64,000 bases of DNA from Parazoarcus communis (GTDB lineage: Bacteria; Pseudomonadota; Gammaproteobacteria; Burkholderiales; Rhodocyclaceae): positions 1,364,001 through 1,428,000 of the forward strand of contig NZ_CP022187.1 of the NCBI RefSeq assembly GCF_003111645.1. The letters are read 5' to 3'. The stretch's first letter is position 1, and each line of letters starts with the position of its first letter. Shown in pieces: positions 1-9,392 of this stretch. The notes beneath the pieces were generated by a model. That model was not told the origin of the DNA. It saw only the letters and a program-made list of their open reading frames with translations, and did no database searches. A program made the translations under genes and the position numbers.

Positions 1-73
1 AAGCGGTGACGTTTGCGGTTTCAATCCGCTCTGCCGACGGGGTCCACAATGCCTGGTCCAATGCACCACTCAT
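1..73 (-). CDS. Acetoacetyl-CoA synthetase-like acyl-CoA ligase, N-terminus only
   Basis: Only the first 24 codons are inside the window; the gene runs off the left edge. The start ATG (71-73, reverse strand) is preceded by a good AGGAGAC ribosome site. The peptide begins MSGALDQALWTPSAERIE, and the LWTPSAERIE segment resembles the N-terminus of acetoacetate-CoA ligases (AMP-forming, ANL superfamily). It lies 40 bp downstream of the thioesterase on the same strand, so the two may be co-transcribed. Family assignment from so short a piece is an inference. Confidence 0.5.
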   Translation of the reverse strand, partial: MSGALDQALWTPSAERIETANVTA

Positions 74-113
74 GCCTGTCTCCTCAACTTCAATCTAATT
101 TATTTGTTATTGA

Positions 114-521
114 TTAATCGAACATGCTGCGGATTGTATCCGGCAAGGGCGAAGACTTGCCAGTGCGCGTATCCATCCACACCGTCTTGGCCGCACCGTC
201 GGCATACAGGCGTTCGTCACCATCGACGAAGAGCTCGTACCAGGTCATGACGCTTGTCCGCCCCGGCTCGCCGCCATACATCTTCACCACCACAGTCGCA
301 GGATAGTTGACCGGCATGTAGAAGGTGCAACTGGCATTGATGATCACCGCGCCCACGGGCTCTTCCGGGCTCACGCGAGAGCCCTGCTGCTCGATCCACT
401 CAACGCGCGCCTGCTCGAAATACCTGAAGTAGACGGTGTTGTTTACATGTCCATACGCATCCATGTCACCCCAGCGCACGGGGATGCGGGTAGTCAGCAG
501 CAGTTTTCGTTCAGTCGTCAT
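114..521 (-). CDS. Hotdog-fold acyl-CoA thioesterase (YbgC/4-hydroxybenzoyl-CoA type)
   Basis: 135 residues, the normal size for a single hotdog domain. Residues 13-33 hold the signature RWGDMDAYGHVNNTVYFRYF, whose Asp (DMDAYGHVNN) is the catalytic position in the 4-hydroxybenzoyl-CoA thioesterase/YbgC family. It hydrolyses acyl- or aryl-CoA thioesters in the cytoplasm; the exact substrate cannot be read from sequence. It is transcribed away from the ETF-QO gene and towards the CoA ligase, which suggests a role in acyl-CoA turnover. The start ATG at 519-521 follows a GGAAGAT-like ribosome site. Confidence 0.85.
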   Translation of the reverse strand: MTTERKLLLTTRIPVRWGDMDAYGHVNNTVYFRYFEQARVEWIEQQGSRVSPEEPVGAVIINASCTFYMPVNYPATVVVKMYGGEPGRTSVMTWYELFVDGDERLYADGAAKTVWMDTRTGKSSPLPDTIRSMFD

Positions 522-697
522 TCGATCTTCCCTTGATTTGCGTATATCTGCAGCGACAATTTACCATACGCAACCGTACGTCCGACAAGCACACGGCTTG
601 ATCGCTCTCTGCAGGCAACTGCAGCGCGCTGCCTCGTATTACACTGCGGCGTGCATGAAATACATACAAATAAAGCTTAAGACAAAAGGAGAACGGG
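522..697. other. Divergent intergenic region, thioesterase / ETF-QO
   Basis: 176 bp separating two divergent genes; it must hold both promoters. It contains the small inverted repeat CTGCAG-gcaa-CTGCAG near 613-628, which could be an operator, but no clear sigma70 pair was found. Just before 698 lies the AAGGAG ribosome site of ETF-QO. Confidence 0.4.
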
Positions 698-2341
698 ATG
701 GAACGCGAATCCATGGAATTTGATGTCCTGATCGTCGGTGGCGGCCCCGCGGGCCTGGCTGCGGCGATCCGGCTCAAGCAGCAGGCCGAAGCCAAGGGTC
801 AGGACATCTCGGTGTGTCTCATCGAAAAAGGTGCCGAGATCGGTGCCCACATTCTGTCCGGCGCGGTCATGGACCCACGCGCCATCACCGAGCTCTTCCC
901 CGACTGGAAGGAACGCGGCGCACCGCTAAACACTGCAGTCACCGAGGACCGCGTGATCTTCCTCAACGAAACCGGCGGCCGCACGATTCCCAACGGCTTG
1001 CTGCCCGGCTGCTTCGTAAACCACGGCAACTACATCGTGCGCCTGGGCAATGTCGCCAAGTGGATGGGCGAGCAGGCCGAAGCGCTGGGCGTGGAGGTCT
1101 ATCCGGGATTCGCTGCAGCAGAAATCCTGTACGACGAAAACGGTGCGGTGAAAGGCGTGGCCACCGGCGACATGGGCCTCACCCGCGAGGGCGAGCCCGG
1201 CCCCAACCATCAGCTGGGCATGGAACTGCATGCCAAGTACACCCTGTTCGCCGAAGGCTGTCGCGGCCACCTGGGCAAGCAGCTTGAAGCCAAGTACTCG
1301 CTGCGCGATGGTGTCGATCCGCAAACCTACGGCATCGGCATCAAGGAGCTGTGGGAGGTCCCGGTCGAGAATCACCGCCCCGGCCTGGTGGTACACACCG
1401 CCGGCTGGCCGCTGCCGTCCGACACCTACGGCGGTGGCTTCGTCTATCACCTCGAAGACAACCTGGTGGCCGTCGGCTATGTGGTCGGTCTCAACTACAG
1501 CAATCCCCACCTGTCGCCGTTCGAAGAGTTCCAGCGCTACAAGACCCACCCCGAGATTCGCAAGTACCTCGACGGCGGCAAGCGCCTGGCCTATGGTGCG
1601 CGCGCCATCGCCGCCGGTGGCCTGCAAAGCCAGCCGCGACTGATCTTCCCCGGTGGCGGTCTGATCGGCGACGACGCCGGCTTCCTCAACGCTGCGCGCA
1701 TCAAGGGCAGCCATGCCGCGATCAAGTCCGGCATGCTCGCAGCTGACGCTGCGCTCGACGCCCTGGCCGGCAACCGCCAGCGCGATACGCTTACCGCCTA
1801 CCCGTCGGCATTCCAGGACTCCTGGCTGCACGAAGAACTGCACAAGACGCGCAACTTCAAGCCCTACATGAAGAAGGGCCTGTGGATGGGTTCGCTGCTG
1901 TTCGGCATCGACCAGAAGCTGTTCGGCGGCAAGGTGCCGTGGACGCTGCACAACAGCGCCGACCACGTCACCCTCAAGCCGGCAGCGGAGTGCCCGAAGA
2001 TCGACTACCCGAAGCCGGATGGCAAGCTCACCTTCGACCGTCTGTCGTCAGTGTTCCTGTCGAACACCAACCACGAGGAAGAGCAGCCCTGTCACCTGCG
2101 TCTGAAGGATGCCTCGGTGCCGATCTCGGTGAACCTCGCGCTCTACGATGCCCCCGAGCAGCGCTACTGCCCGGCCGGTGTGTACGAAATCGTGCGCGAC
2201 GGCGATGGCAATGCGCCGCGTCTGCAGATCAACGCGCAGAACTGCGTGCATTGCAAGACCTGCGACATCAAGGACCCGACCCAGAACATCAACTGGGTAG
2301 TGCCACAGGGTGGTGAAGGCCCGATTTACCAGGGCATGTAA
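698..2341 (+). CDS. Electron transfer flavoprotein-ubiquinone oxidoreductase (ETF-QO)
   Basis: 547 residues, full length for the family. It takes electrons from reduced ETF (acyl-CoA dehydrogenases) and passes them to ubiquinone at the inner membrane. An N-terminal FAD-binding GGGPAGL motif sits around residues 14-20. The C-terminal 4Fe-4S ligands are C491 (in YCPAGVYE) and C516, C519 and C522 ([12 protein letters not shown]). The start at 698 is supported by an AAGGAG site; the internal Met at residue 6 is less well placed. It stands alone, followed by a good hairpin terminator at 2351-2380. Confidence 0.96.
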   Translation: MERESMEFDVLIVGGGPAGLAAAIRLKQQAEAKGQDISVCLIEKGAEIGAHILSGAVMDPRAITELFPDWKERGAPLNTAVTEDRVIFLNETGGRTIPNGLLPGCFVNHGNYIVRLGNVAKWMGEQAEALGVEVYPGFAAAEILYDENGAVKGVATGDMGLTREGEPGPNHQLGMELHAKYTLFAEGCRGHLGKQLEAKYSLRDGVDPQTYGIGIKELWEVPVENHRPGLVVHTAGWPLPSDTYGGGFVYHLEDNLVAVGYVVGLNYSNPHLSPFEEFQRYKTHPEIRKYLDGGKRLAYGARAIAAGGLQSQPRLIFPGGGLIGDDAGFLNAARIKGSHAAIKSGMLAADAALDALAGNRQRDTLTAYPSAFQDSWLHEELHKTRNFKPYMKKGLWMGSLLFGIDQKLFGGKVPWTLHNSADHVTLKPAAECPKIDYPKPDGKLTFDRLSSVFLSNTNHEEEQPCHLRLKDASVPISVNLALYDAPEQRYCPAGVYEIVRDGDGNAPRLQINAQNCVHCKTCDIKDPTQNINWVVPQGGEGPIYQGM

Positions 2342-2350
2342 GCACACACG

Positions 2351-2380
2351 AAAACGGAGCGCTCAGGCGCCCCGTTTTTT
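2351..2380 (+). terminator. Rho-independent terminator of ETF-QO
   Basis: Stem ACGGaGCG / CGCcCCGT with one mismatch and a short CTCAGG loop, followed by a run of six T (2375-2380). It starts 10 bp after the ETF-QO stop and also lies just beyond the 3' end of the convergent DUF481 gene. Confidence 0.8.
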
Positions 2381-2420
2381 CAGCGGCGACCCCGGCCGCA
2401 ATTCATGCCGCAATGGCGCC

Positions 2421-3461
2421 TCACCACTCGTAGCCGACACCGAATTGCAGGCTCAGGTCAGCCGACTTGCGCCCCTCGGCGGGCTGCCCCTCCCAGTCGA
2501 CCACGCCCTGCACCTGAGCGCTCAGGCGCTCGATGATCGGCAGCCGGAAGCCGGTGCGCATGCGCAGGGTCACGTCGCTCGCGTCACGGATGTTCATGTA
2601 GCCATCCTGCTGATGAAAGAACTCCGCAGAGCGTCCGATCAGCCAGTGACGGTAGCGCACGCCCCAACCGACGGCTGGATAACTCTGATCATCGGTGTCG
2701 ACGCGATTTTCTCTGACGAGATCGAGACCGCCCTGAACCGAGAGCCCGGTCTGATCATTGTCGATCACCTGCAAACCCAGGCCGGAACCGGTGGAGAAGC
2801 GCAGATCAAGATCCCGGAAGCGATCGCGCTCAACCGTGGTCCGGCCATATATGAAGCGCTTCTTGCTGACGAACCAGTCACGGTCTGCGCTGACGAGCAG
2901 ATTGGAGGCACTCACGTCGTCACCTTCCGTGCGCTCCTCGCCCTTTGCGCGCAGGGTGAAGCGGGTCTTCTTCGCCACCCCGGTCAACTCACCCTCGGCA
3001 ACCAGATGGGTGGTTTCGCTGTTTCCGCTGACCGAGTTACCCGCCAGATTCACCCGTCCGCTGTACTCGAATCCCTCGCCGGACTGGCTTGGCGTCGGGT
3101 TCAGGTAGGTAATGCGATCGAGCTTGAGGGGCGGCACCTCGGGCACTTCGGCCAGGCGCACCGCGCGTTCCTCATCCGAGCGCTCAAGCCGGGTGTCGAG
3201 CCGGCCTTCGTTGCTGCGCATCATCACATTCACCGGCTGGTCGGTGCTGAGGGTTTCGACCATGCGCCAGTCGATGCGCAACACGCCTGCATACTGGGTC
3301 TTGAACTTCAGCCCCTCGGGTGTCTTGCTGATTACGGTGCCGGAAAGGCGATCACCATTGGTGAGCAGGACCTCGTCAGCGCGGCCCGAAGCCGCCACTG
3401 ACGCGAGAAGGGTAAACAGCAGAACACGACTCAGCGGTCGAATTGCGGGCACGGAAATCAT
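2421..3461 (-). CDS. DUF481 (YdiY-like) outer-membrane beta-barrel protein
   Basis: 346 residues from the ATG at 3459-3461, chosen because a signal peptide follows immediately (RVLLFTLLASVAASGRADE); the open frame extends upstream to 3551 without signal-like sequence. After the signal comes a small SH3-like segment (VLLTNGDRLSGTVISKTPEG), then about 230 residues of alternating polar/hydrophobic strands ending in the aromatic-terminated FGVGYEW, as in outer-membrane barrels. DUF481 proteins are salt-induced outer-membrane proteins of unknown function. Monocistronic. Confidence 0.8.
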   Translation of the reverse strand: MISVPAIRPLSRVLLFTLLASVAASGRADEVLLTNGDRLSGTVISKTPEGLKFKTQYAGVLRIDWRMVETLSTDQPVNVMMRSNEGRLDTRLERSDEERAVRLAEVPEVPPLKLDRITYLNPTPSQSGEGFEYSGRVNLAGNSVSGNSETTHLVAEGELTGVAKKTRFTLRAKGEERTEGDDVSASNLLVSADRDWFVSKKRFIYGRTTVERDRFRDLDLRFSTGSGLGLQVIDNDQTGLSVQGGLDLVRENRVDTDDQSYPAVGWGVRYRHWLIGRSAEFFHQQDGYMNIRDASDVTLRMRTGFRLPIIERLSAQVQGVVDWEGQPAEGRKSADLSLQFGVGYEW

Positions 3462-3581
3462 GGGGCGAAGTGGCGTCGGGGGATGTCGCGGTGTCGAAAT
3501 GCACTGCGTACGCAAGCCTAGGTGGAAATCGCCCATCTTGCAATGCAGCAAAACACCTGCTTACCACTTGCTCCGCGAGAT

Positions 3582-4190
3582 TTACCCGCGCGTGCCGAGC
3601 ACCGAATCGGCAGTAACGTGACGCGAGCGATAGCGCCCGGATACCTCAAGCGTGCCATCGGCCCCGAGGTGGCTGATCGTCCTGGAAACGGTCTCGACCG
3701 ACAGGTCGGTGATCTCGGCAATATCCTTGAGTCTGGGCAAGGCCAGACGCGCTGCTTTCCGGCTTCGGGTCAGACCGGCGGTCATGAATTCGAACAGTCG
3801 CCGCACGCGGTCGCCCGCCTTGCCGCTGCGTAATGCAAGCACCTCAGCCATGCGGCGCTCGGTTGCCGCCAGCATGCCGAGCAGCAACTGACCGCTCGGC
3901 TCGGCCTGATCGGCACACCAGGGTTCGAGCACACAGGCCGACAGCGCGCGAGCGGTAAACGTGTAACGGCCAAACAACAGCGTCTCGGCACCGATCACAT
4001 CACCGGTGACAGCCATGCCGGCGAACTGCAGGCCATCCGGTCCGGGCTGATCCAGCCGCACCGTCCCCGACACCACCCGCCACGACGTGCCCTCGGCACC
4101 CCCCTTGTAGATCGTTTGCCCGCGGGGGATGGGGCCGGACTTCACGCCTGCCTGCACTGCCTCGGCCAAATCATCGCTCTCTTCGTTCAT
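3582..4190 (-). CDS. Crp/Fnr-family transcriptional regulator without FNR cysteine cluster
   Basis: 202 residues from ATG 4190 (a start 6 codons further up is possible). Residues about 20-110 form a cyclic-nucleotide-binding-like beta-roll (RGQTIYKGGAEGTSWRVVSG, then a GDVIGAE segment). Residues about 135-195 are a Crp-type winged helix with the recognition helix in ITDLSVETVSRTISHL, close to the E-SR motif of FNR/CRP. The N-terminal four-Cys iron-sulfur ligand set of FNR is absent, so it is not a classical oxygen sensor; it may be of the DNR/NnrR (nitric oxide) type or another class. It lies about 150 bp beyond the copper block on the same strand. Confidence 0.8.
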   Translation of the reverse strand: MNEESDDLAEAVQAGVKSGPIPRGQTIYKGGAEGTSWRVVSGTVRLDQPGPDGLQFAGMAVTGDVIGAETLLFGRYTFTARALSACVLEPWCADQAEPSGQLLLGMLAATERRMAEVLALRSGKAGDRVRRLFEFMTAGLTRSRKAARLALPRLKDIAEITDLSVETVSRTISHLGADGTLEVSGRYRSRHVTADSVLGTRG

Positions 4191-4309
4191 CTTCAGACTC
4201 CCTGCCACCTGCCGACTTCAATCATATGCCATTCGTACGCGTCCTCTGTGCTTTCATTCAGCGCTGGCGCACACACCGGGCCTGCAGAACAGGCGCTCGA
4301 TGTGTGCGT

Positions 4310-4331
4310 CCGGGCACAACCTGATGCCCGG
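4310..4331 (-). terminator. Possible hairpin terminator after the NosA/OprC-like receptor
   Basis: Seven-base-pair stem CCGGGCA / TGCCCGG with an 8-nt loop, about 10 bp past the receptor stop codon. There is no T-run on the reverse-strand transcript, so it may only stabilise the 3' end. Confidence 0.3.
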
Positions 4332-4341
4332 GTGTGCTGCA

Positions 4342-6636
4342 TCAGAACGTCACGGTCACGCCCGCATAGATCGAACGCCCCACCCCTGGCACCAGGGTTC
4401 CCCACGCCACATCGGTGCCAGACATGGTCTTGCCCTGCCCGAGGTAAGCGCCGCCGAGCGGGTGATTGTAGAAGCGATCGAAGACGTTCTCGACCCCGAC
4501 ATCGAACCTGAGCTGCTTCCACTCGTAGCTGCTGCGCAGGTGCAGCAGACCGTAGCCTGCCGTTTCGACCTCGTTGCGTGTTGCCGAGACCTTGTCCTTG
4601 TCGGCGACCAGTTCGAGTTCGACGGTATTGGTCCAGTTGCCCAGCTTCTGTTCAAGCGCCAGCCGCGCATTGAGCGGCATCATGTTGTACAGATTGTCGC
4701 CCGTTGTCGGGTTCTTGCCTCTGACATAGCTCAAGCTGCCTTTACCGGCAAACACGCCCATCGCCTGCGTCGTACCCAGAAGCATGTGTCCCGCGACGTC
4801 CACCCCGTACAGGCGCGCAGATTCATTGACGAAGCGCAGATAGACGAAGCCATCCGTCCGGGTCAGGTTCGCGGCGGTACATGACGCACCGCCACTGCTG
4901 CAGCGCTCGGCATCGATATAGTTGTCGACGTAGGTAAAGTACGGGGTGACCTTGAGCCCCCACGTTGCGCGATTGGCATCGTGCCAATCGGCAGTGGCAC
5001 TCACCGTATGTGCGACTTCGGGCTTCAGGTCGAGGTTGCCCACATAGCCGTTGCCGTCACCCGCCATGTTGATCATGCGCATCGCCATGCCATTGGTGGA
5101 CCAGGCATAGCGCTCGTAAAGGTTGGGCGAGCGCGTCTTCTGCGCATAGCCGAACTCGTAGGATTGCGTCGAGGACGGCGCATATCGGGCCAGTGCCGCG
5201 ACATCCAGGTTCTGGTCGGTCTTGCTGCGATCGGCGGCGTTGAAGGCAGCCTCGTCCGTTGCGCTGAAGGTCGGGCTGTAGCCCTGAACCGTGTCCGCAT
5301 CCATGCTCACGGTTTCGTGACGCAGGCCGAACTGTGTCAGCCATTGCGGCGTCCATGCGGCCTCCCACTCGGCAAACACCGCAAAGCGGTCACGCTCGCC
5401 ATTGCGGATATTCCAGAACGTGTTGGGCGACATGCCCTTGCCGGACGCCTCCCACCAGTCATCCAGCCGATACTGCTGAACGTCGCCCCCCACTCGCAGA
5501 ATGTCGCGTTCGGACAGGACGAGATCGCCCTTCAGCGACACCCCGGTGTTGTTTCCCTTCGTGTCCATCGGCATGCCCGCCGCCCTGCCGTTCATGCCCG
5601 GCAGAATCGGACCCGCAATACCATCCGAATTAGGCACGTTATTGGGACCATACCAGTACAGCTTGTCGTCACCGAACTGCATCTCGTGACGCGTGGTCTC
5701 GTTGTAGGCCCGCGCCTCAAGCGCGCCCCAGTCGAACGTCCCCTTGTAGCTCAGATTGACCTGCTCGCTATGGTTGCCCGTCATGTCCATGCGCTGATTT
5801 GGCCAGCCCTGCTCCGGGATGTCCTGAACGCCCAGCTTGAGTTCCACCAGGTGGTTCTCATGGCGGTAGCCCATTGCAAGCGACTGGTTGGATGTCTCGT
5901 ACGCAGAAGAGCCGACCTCGTCACCGTCCAGCCAGCCGCGACCGGCGGCAGCAAGGCCTGCAGCCTTGAAGTCGCCGCCGGCCTCGTAGTTGTCTGCCTT
6001 CGCGGTTGATCCGCGATAGCTCACGCTCAGCGACTCATTGGCAAAGCTGGCCGACAGGTTCGCGCCAGTCGCATCGCCGTTGCTGCGGTAGAACGCACCG
6101 ATCTCACCCTTGAGCAAGTTGCCCTCGCCCGGGCGGGCAAACTCCGGATCGGGAGAGTCGACGAGAATGGTGCCACCGATGCTGTCACCGCCGAGACTCA
6201 CCGGCGTGATCCCTGCGAACACCTGAACGCTCGATACGTTCGACGGATCGATATACGACAGCGGCGGGTTCATGTGATTGCCGCAGGCCGAGATCAGATC
6301 CATGCCATCGACCTTGATCCGCAAGCGGTCATCGGCAAGACCGCGAATCGCGGGCAGGCTCGATACGCCGCCAGCGCCGTAGAGCGAGACCCCCTCCACA
6401 TCCTTCAGCAGGCTGGCGGTATCGCTTGTGCCTGTGCGCTTGCCTGCGACATCGGTCTGGTTCATTTGTCCGCGCGTCTGCGGCAAAGGCGCAAACCCGG
6501 GGGCGGACACGACAATCTCGTCAAGCTTCGATGCTGTTTCGCTGCCCGCAACCACCTGTGCAAGCGCTGCGGGAGCGCAAAAGGCCATGGCAAGCGCCAG
6601 CGTCAGGCGAGTGGGTTTCACGTCAATCACATTCAT
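4342..6636 (-). CDS. TonB-dependent copper receptor, NosA/OprC family
   Basis: 764 residues: signal peptide (cleaved near ALAQ, residue 27), plug domain (about 40-170), 22-strand barrel ending VTVTF. It imports copper across the outer membrane using TonB energy. The key evidence is the ligand set known from OprC: C118xxxM122 in SACGNHMNPPLSY within the plug and H317-E-M319 in TRHEMQFG. The C-terminal block NHPLGGAYLGQGKTM is also typical of this subfamily. In denitrifiers NosA loads the periplasm with copper for nitrous oxide reductase. It is the last gene of the copper block, 22 bp after the TauE-like gene, with a GGAG ribosome site. Confidence 0.88.
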   Translation of the reverse strand: MNVIDVKPTRLTLALAMAFCAPAALAQVVAGSETASKLDEIVVSAPGFAPLPQTRGQMNQTDVAGKRTGTSDTASLLKDVEGVSLYGAGGVSSLPAIRGLADDRLRIKVDGMDLISACGNHMNPPLSYIDPSNVSSVQVFAGITPVSLGGDSIGGTILVDSPDPEFARPGEGNLLKGEIGAFYRSNGDATGANLSASFANESLSVSYRGSTAKADNYEAGGDFKAAGLAAAGRGWLDGDEVGSSAYETSNQSLAMGYRHENHLVELKLGVQDIPEQGWPNQRMDMTGNHSEQVNLSYKGTFDWGALEARAYNETTRHEMQFGDDKLYWYGPNNVPNSDGIAGPILPGMNGRAAGMPMDTKGNNTGVSLKGDLVLSERDILRVGGDVQQYRLDDWWEASGKGMSPNTFWNIRNGERDRFAVFAEWEAAWTPQWLTQFGLRHETVSMDADTVQGYSPTFSATDEAAFNAADRSKTDQNLDVAALARYAPSSTQSYEFGYAQKTRSPNLYERYAWSTNGMAMRMINMAGDGNGYVGNLDLKPEVAHTVSATADWHDANRATWGLKVTPYFTYVDNYIDAERCSSGGASCTAANLTRTDGFVYLRFVNESARLYGVDVAGHMLLGTTQAMGVFAGKGSLSYVRGKNPTTGDNLYNMMPLNARLALEQKLGNWTNTVELELVADKDKVSATRNEVETAGYGLLHLRSSYEWKQLRFDVGVENVFDRFYNHPLGGAYLGQGKTMSGTDVAWGTLVPGVGRSIYAGVTVTF

Positions 6637-6658
6637 CTATATCACTCCGGAGGGAAAA

Positions 6659-7453
6659 TCAAAACAACAACAAACGTTTAAGGCCGAGGACGATCAGCAC
6701 GGCGCCCGCGCCACCGCCCATCCAGCCCGCCAGCCAGCTGCGGCCATCGAGCAGACGGCTGCCAAGCACGCCGAACAGGGGCACGAGCAGCAGCAGGGGC
6801 GTCACCGCTGCCCCCATGCCGAACGCAAGACCGTGACCGAAGCCGGCACCGGCACTGCCCGACAGCGCACACACCGTTAGCAGCCAGCCCAGCGGTGCAC
6901 ACGGGGTGAGGCTCAGCGATGCACCAAGCAGGAATGGCGGCAAGGACGCCCCGCGGCGCAAGGCACTGCAGCCGGAGGCGTCTCCGGCGGGAATCCGCAA
7001 CGCCGCGGAAAACGCCCGCCTGCTGACGAAATGCATGGGCTGCGCGGCGGCAGGGACGGACGATGGGGCAGTTCGACCCGGAAGGCGGCGGGCCAGATTG
7101 CGCAGGATGGGGAGCAGCAGCCATGCTCCCGCAAAGCAACTGGCCAGCCCGATCGACAGGTTGCCCACGCCGCTGGCCAGCCAGCGCGACAGGACCTCTC
7201 CCAGAGAGCCCGCCAGCAACCCAAGCAGACCGTAGGCGAACACCCGGCCACCAATGAAATGCCACGTGTCCGCCATTGCGCTGTCGTGCCCTCTGCCACG
7301 TCCGAGCACCCAGGTTCCCATGAAGGGCAGGCACGTTACGGTGCAGGCCGTGAGGCCCATCGACACGCCGAGCATCATCGAGCCGAGCAGGCCGAGTTCG
7401 CCTTGCGGCCCGCCAAGCAAGGTCAGCGGATAGTCCGTCAGCGCGGCATTCAT
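6659..7453 (-). CDS. TauE/SafE- or CcdA-like six-helix membrane protein
   Basis: 264 residues with about six to seven hydrophobic helices and an N-terminal Cys pair in GLTACTVTCLPFMGTWVLG, similar to the membrane cysteines of CcdA/DsbD-type electron carriers and to the UreH/TauE-like family found in copper and cytochrome oxidase loci. Its start overlaps the stop of the polyferredoxin gene (ATGA), so the two are translationally coupled. Likely role: moving reductant or metal across the inner membrane for the copper system (inference). Confidence 0.65.
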   Translation of the reverse strand: MNAALTDYPLTLLGGPQGELGLLGSMMLGVSMGLTACTVTCLPFMGTWVLGRGRGHDSAMADTWHFIGGRVFAYGLLGLLAGSLGEVLSRWLASGVGNLSIGLASCFAGAWLLLPILRNLARRLPGRTAPSSVPAAAQPMHFVSRRAFSAALRIPAGDASGCSALRRGASLPPFLLGASLSLTPCAPLGWLLTVCALSGSAGAGFGHGLAFGMGAAVTPLLLLVPLFGVLGSRLLDGRSWLAGWMGGGAGAVLIVLGLKRLLLF

Positions 7454-8508
7454 GATTGGGCCCCGGTCGTCGGCTTGCGCACGATGCGAATCGGCTTGAC
7501 CGTGCCATCGGGCATCTCCGCGGCCATCCGCTTCCTGTAGTAGTCACGTGACGAGCGGAAGAGCGTGAAGGGCCCGAGCTTGACCTGAATCACGTCGTCA
7601 TCGGGACAGAACTCCGCACACCGCCCGCACAGCGTGCAGTCATCGTGGTAAGCCTTGCGTCCGTGCTCGGTGTGAATCTCGGTAATGTCCATCGGACAGG
7701 CCTTGGCGCAGATTCCGCACTTCTCGCACTTGTCATGCGGCTTCTTGACCAGTCGTGCGAGCGAGAGATGGCGGAAGGCGGCATTGAGCGCCAGCATCGG
7801 ACAGATGCGACAGAAGGGCTGGCGGATGGCAAGCGCGCCAACCGCAACGAAGCCGAACAGGGTGTTGCCGAGTGCGCCGATGGCGAACCCCCATGCGCTT
7901 TCCATGGTGAGTGCGAACTCGTTCGTATTGCCGCTGAGCAAGGTGGTGGCAATGCGCGAGGGGCAGACATCGCAGTACGGATTGCCGAACTCGTGCGGAG
8001 TGACTCCGAGCCCCGTGAGCAGGGGAAACACCAGCACCAGCGCCAGCACCACCAGCCATTTCACCGGCCGCACCCTCCCCAGCCTGTCGCCGGAGAGGCG
8101 GTGAAGGGGCAGCGCAAAACGGCGTCCGATACGCTGGATGATCTCCTGCAGGGTGCCGAGCGGACACACCCAACCGCAGAACGCCTTGCCCAGCACGAAG
8201 AAGAAGGTCAGGAAGGTGAGCATGGTCATCGCCAGCGGCAGCAGGATCTTCAGCGTCACGTCCTGCGCCTTCACCAGCGCTTCACCCACACGGTGGTGCA
8301 TCTGATGCTGAAGGGGGATCAGCACACAGTAGCTGCCGTTCTGCATGTCATAGGCGCAGGACAGTGCGGGCAAGGCATTCGATATTTTCTCTGCCGAGTA
8401 ATGCCCCACCACGCTGGCGCCCCAGACGGTTACGAACAGCATCACGATCTGTACCCACAGCCGTAAGCGCGACAGGCTCGGAAACACGGACTTGAGTGCC
8501 TCAGGCAT
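7450..8508 (-). CDS. NapH/NosR/CcoG-like polyferredoxin membrane protein
   Basis: 352 residues from ATG 8508 (an upstream ATG adds 12 residues and lies inside the previous gene). There are several membrane helices, with cysteine motifs GKAFCGWVCPLG, PYCDVCPSR and PFCRICPM of the NosR/NapH/RdxA type. A cytoplasmic double ferredoxin follows: CEKCGICAKACPMD and CTLCGRCAEFCPDD, each able to bind 4Fe-4S. Members pass electrons between quinol/cytoplasm and periplasmic copper or molybdenum systems. The position between copper receptors suggests reduction of Cu(II) or of a copper-site disulfide (inference). It overlaps the preceding gene by 8 bp. Confidence 0.82.
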   Translation of the reverse strand: MPEALKSVFPSLSRLRLWVQIVMLFVTVWGASVVGHYSAEKISNALPALSCAYDMQNGSYCVLIPLQHQMHHRVGEALVKAQDVTLKILLPLAMTMLTFLTFFFVLGKAFCGWVCPLGTLQEIIQRIGRRFALPLHRLSGDRLGRVRPVKWLVVLALVLVFPLLTGLGVTPHEFGNPYCDVCPSRIATTLLSGNTNEFALTMESAWGFAIGALGNTLFGFVAVGALAIRQPFCRICPMLALNAAFRHLSLARLVKKPHDKCEKCGICAKACPMDITEIHTEHGRKAYHDDCTLCGRCAEFCPDDDVIQVKLGPFTLFRSSRDYYRKRMAAEMPDGTVKPIRIVRKPTTGAQS

Positions 8509-9391
8509 GGTCGCTCTCCTTGCGCCGTAACAGCGGGGTCGCAATCATCATGCCGACGAACCCGAATGCTGCACCCCAGGCAAGGCTTCGACTGCGCTCG
8601 GCCTCTGGCACATAGACATGATTGAAAGCGGTCAGGTAGGTCTGATCGCCTGTGCTGTAGGCCGTCGACAGGACGAAGCCCGCGCGCTCGCGTCTGCCAT
8701 GGGCGCCGGCCTCGACCTTTTGTGCGCCGAAATCGCGCGGAAAGACGAGGGTCGCGACACCTTCGTCGTCAGTAAAGGCCATCGAGCGGCTACCGTGCTC
8801 GGTCTCGAGCGTCAGCGCCTGCCCCGGCAAGGGCTGTCCCTGCCAGCGCACGAGAAAGCGCCATTTCTCGCTTTCCCGATAGTGCGCATGCTCGCGCGGC
8901 AGGGGCTGCGGCACGATCTCGAGTTCGCTCTTCCGCCTCTCCAGCAAGGACGTGGGCGCGTCTCCCGGATTGCTGAAGTACCACACGGTCGACGCGACGC
9001 GAGTCACACCGTTGCGCACTTCGCGCGCCTGGGCCCAGTGGTAGTTGCCCATCATGGGCGCGGACGCCTGGATGCTTGCCCGCCCGTCCGCCACCGGGTA
9101 ATCGACCACACGCCTTTCGGAAGCGCCACCCGGCGCGAAAACCGTGACCTTGTCCGCGTCAATGCCGGACAGACGCAGCGCGGCAGCACCGCGCCCACCA
9201 CCAAAGGAGGCAGACAGCGTCGGCAGACTGCTCCACGGAGCACCCGTCGCACGCGCCACCGCTTTGGGGCTTACCGCGGTCGATGCGCCTTGTCCGACGA
9301 CCGGCGAATGATCCTGGTGCTGCGCCTGTGCGCCGCCAACAATGAGCAGTCCCGCCAGCAGAACATGAACCTTGAGTATCATCGTCTGCAC
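8501..9391 (-). CDS. Periplasmic protein with C-terminal membrane anchor (DUF4198-like)
   Basis: 296 residues: signal peptide ending GGAQAQ, a His-containing start of the mature protein (HQDHSP), a beta-rich body with a TLETEHG...TDDEGVATLVFP segment resembling carboxypeptidase-regulatory/DUF4198 domains of metal-uptake accessory proteins, then one helix (AFGFVGMMIATPLL) and a charged tail. It lies 1 bp after the TonB receptor gene and overlaps the polyferredoxin gene, so it belongs to the same transcript. I infer a periplasmic copper-handling or receptor-partner role; family assignment is tentative. Confidence 0.55.
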   Translation of the reverse strand: MQTMILKVHVLLAGLLIVGGAQAQHQDHSPVVGQGASTAVSPKAVARATGAPWSSLPTLSASFGGGRGAAALRLSGIDADKVTVFAPGGASERRVVDYPVADGRASIQASAPMMGNYHWAQAREVRNGVTRVASTVWYFSNPGDAPTSLLERRKSELEIVPQPLPREHAHYRESEKWRFLVRWQGQPLPGQALTLETEHGSRSMAFTDDEGVATLVFPRDFGAQKVEAGAHGRRERAGFVLSTAYSTGDQTYLTAFNHVYVPEAERSRSLAWGAAFGFVGMMIATPLLRRKESDHA

Positions 9392-9392
9392 C

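Noticed and set aside
926-1966. Reverse open frame opposite ETF-QO
   Set aside because: Antisense shadow; the forward frame has all FAD and 4Fe-4S motifs.
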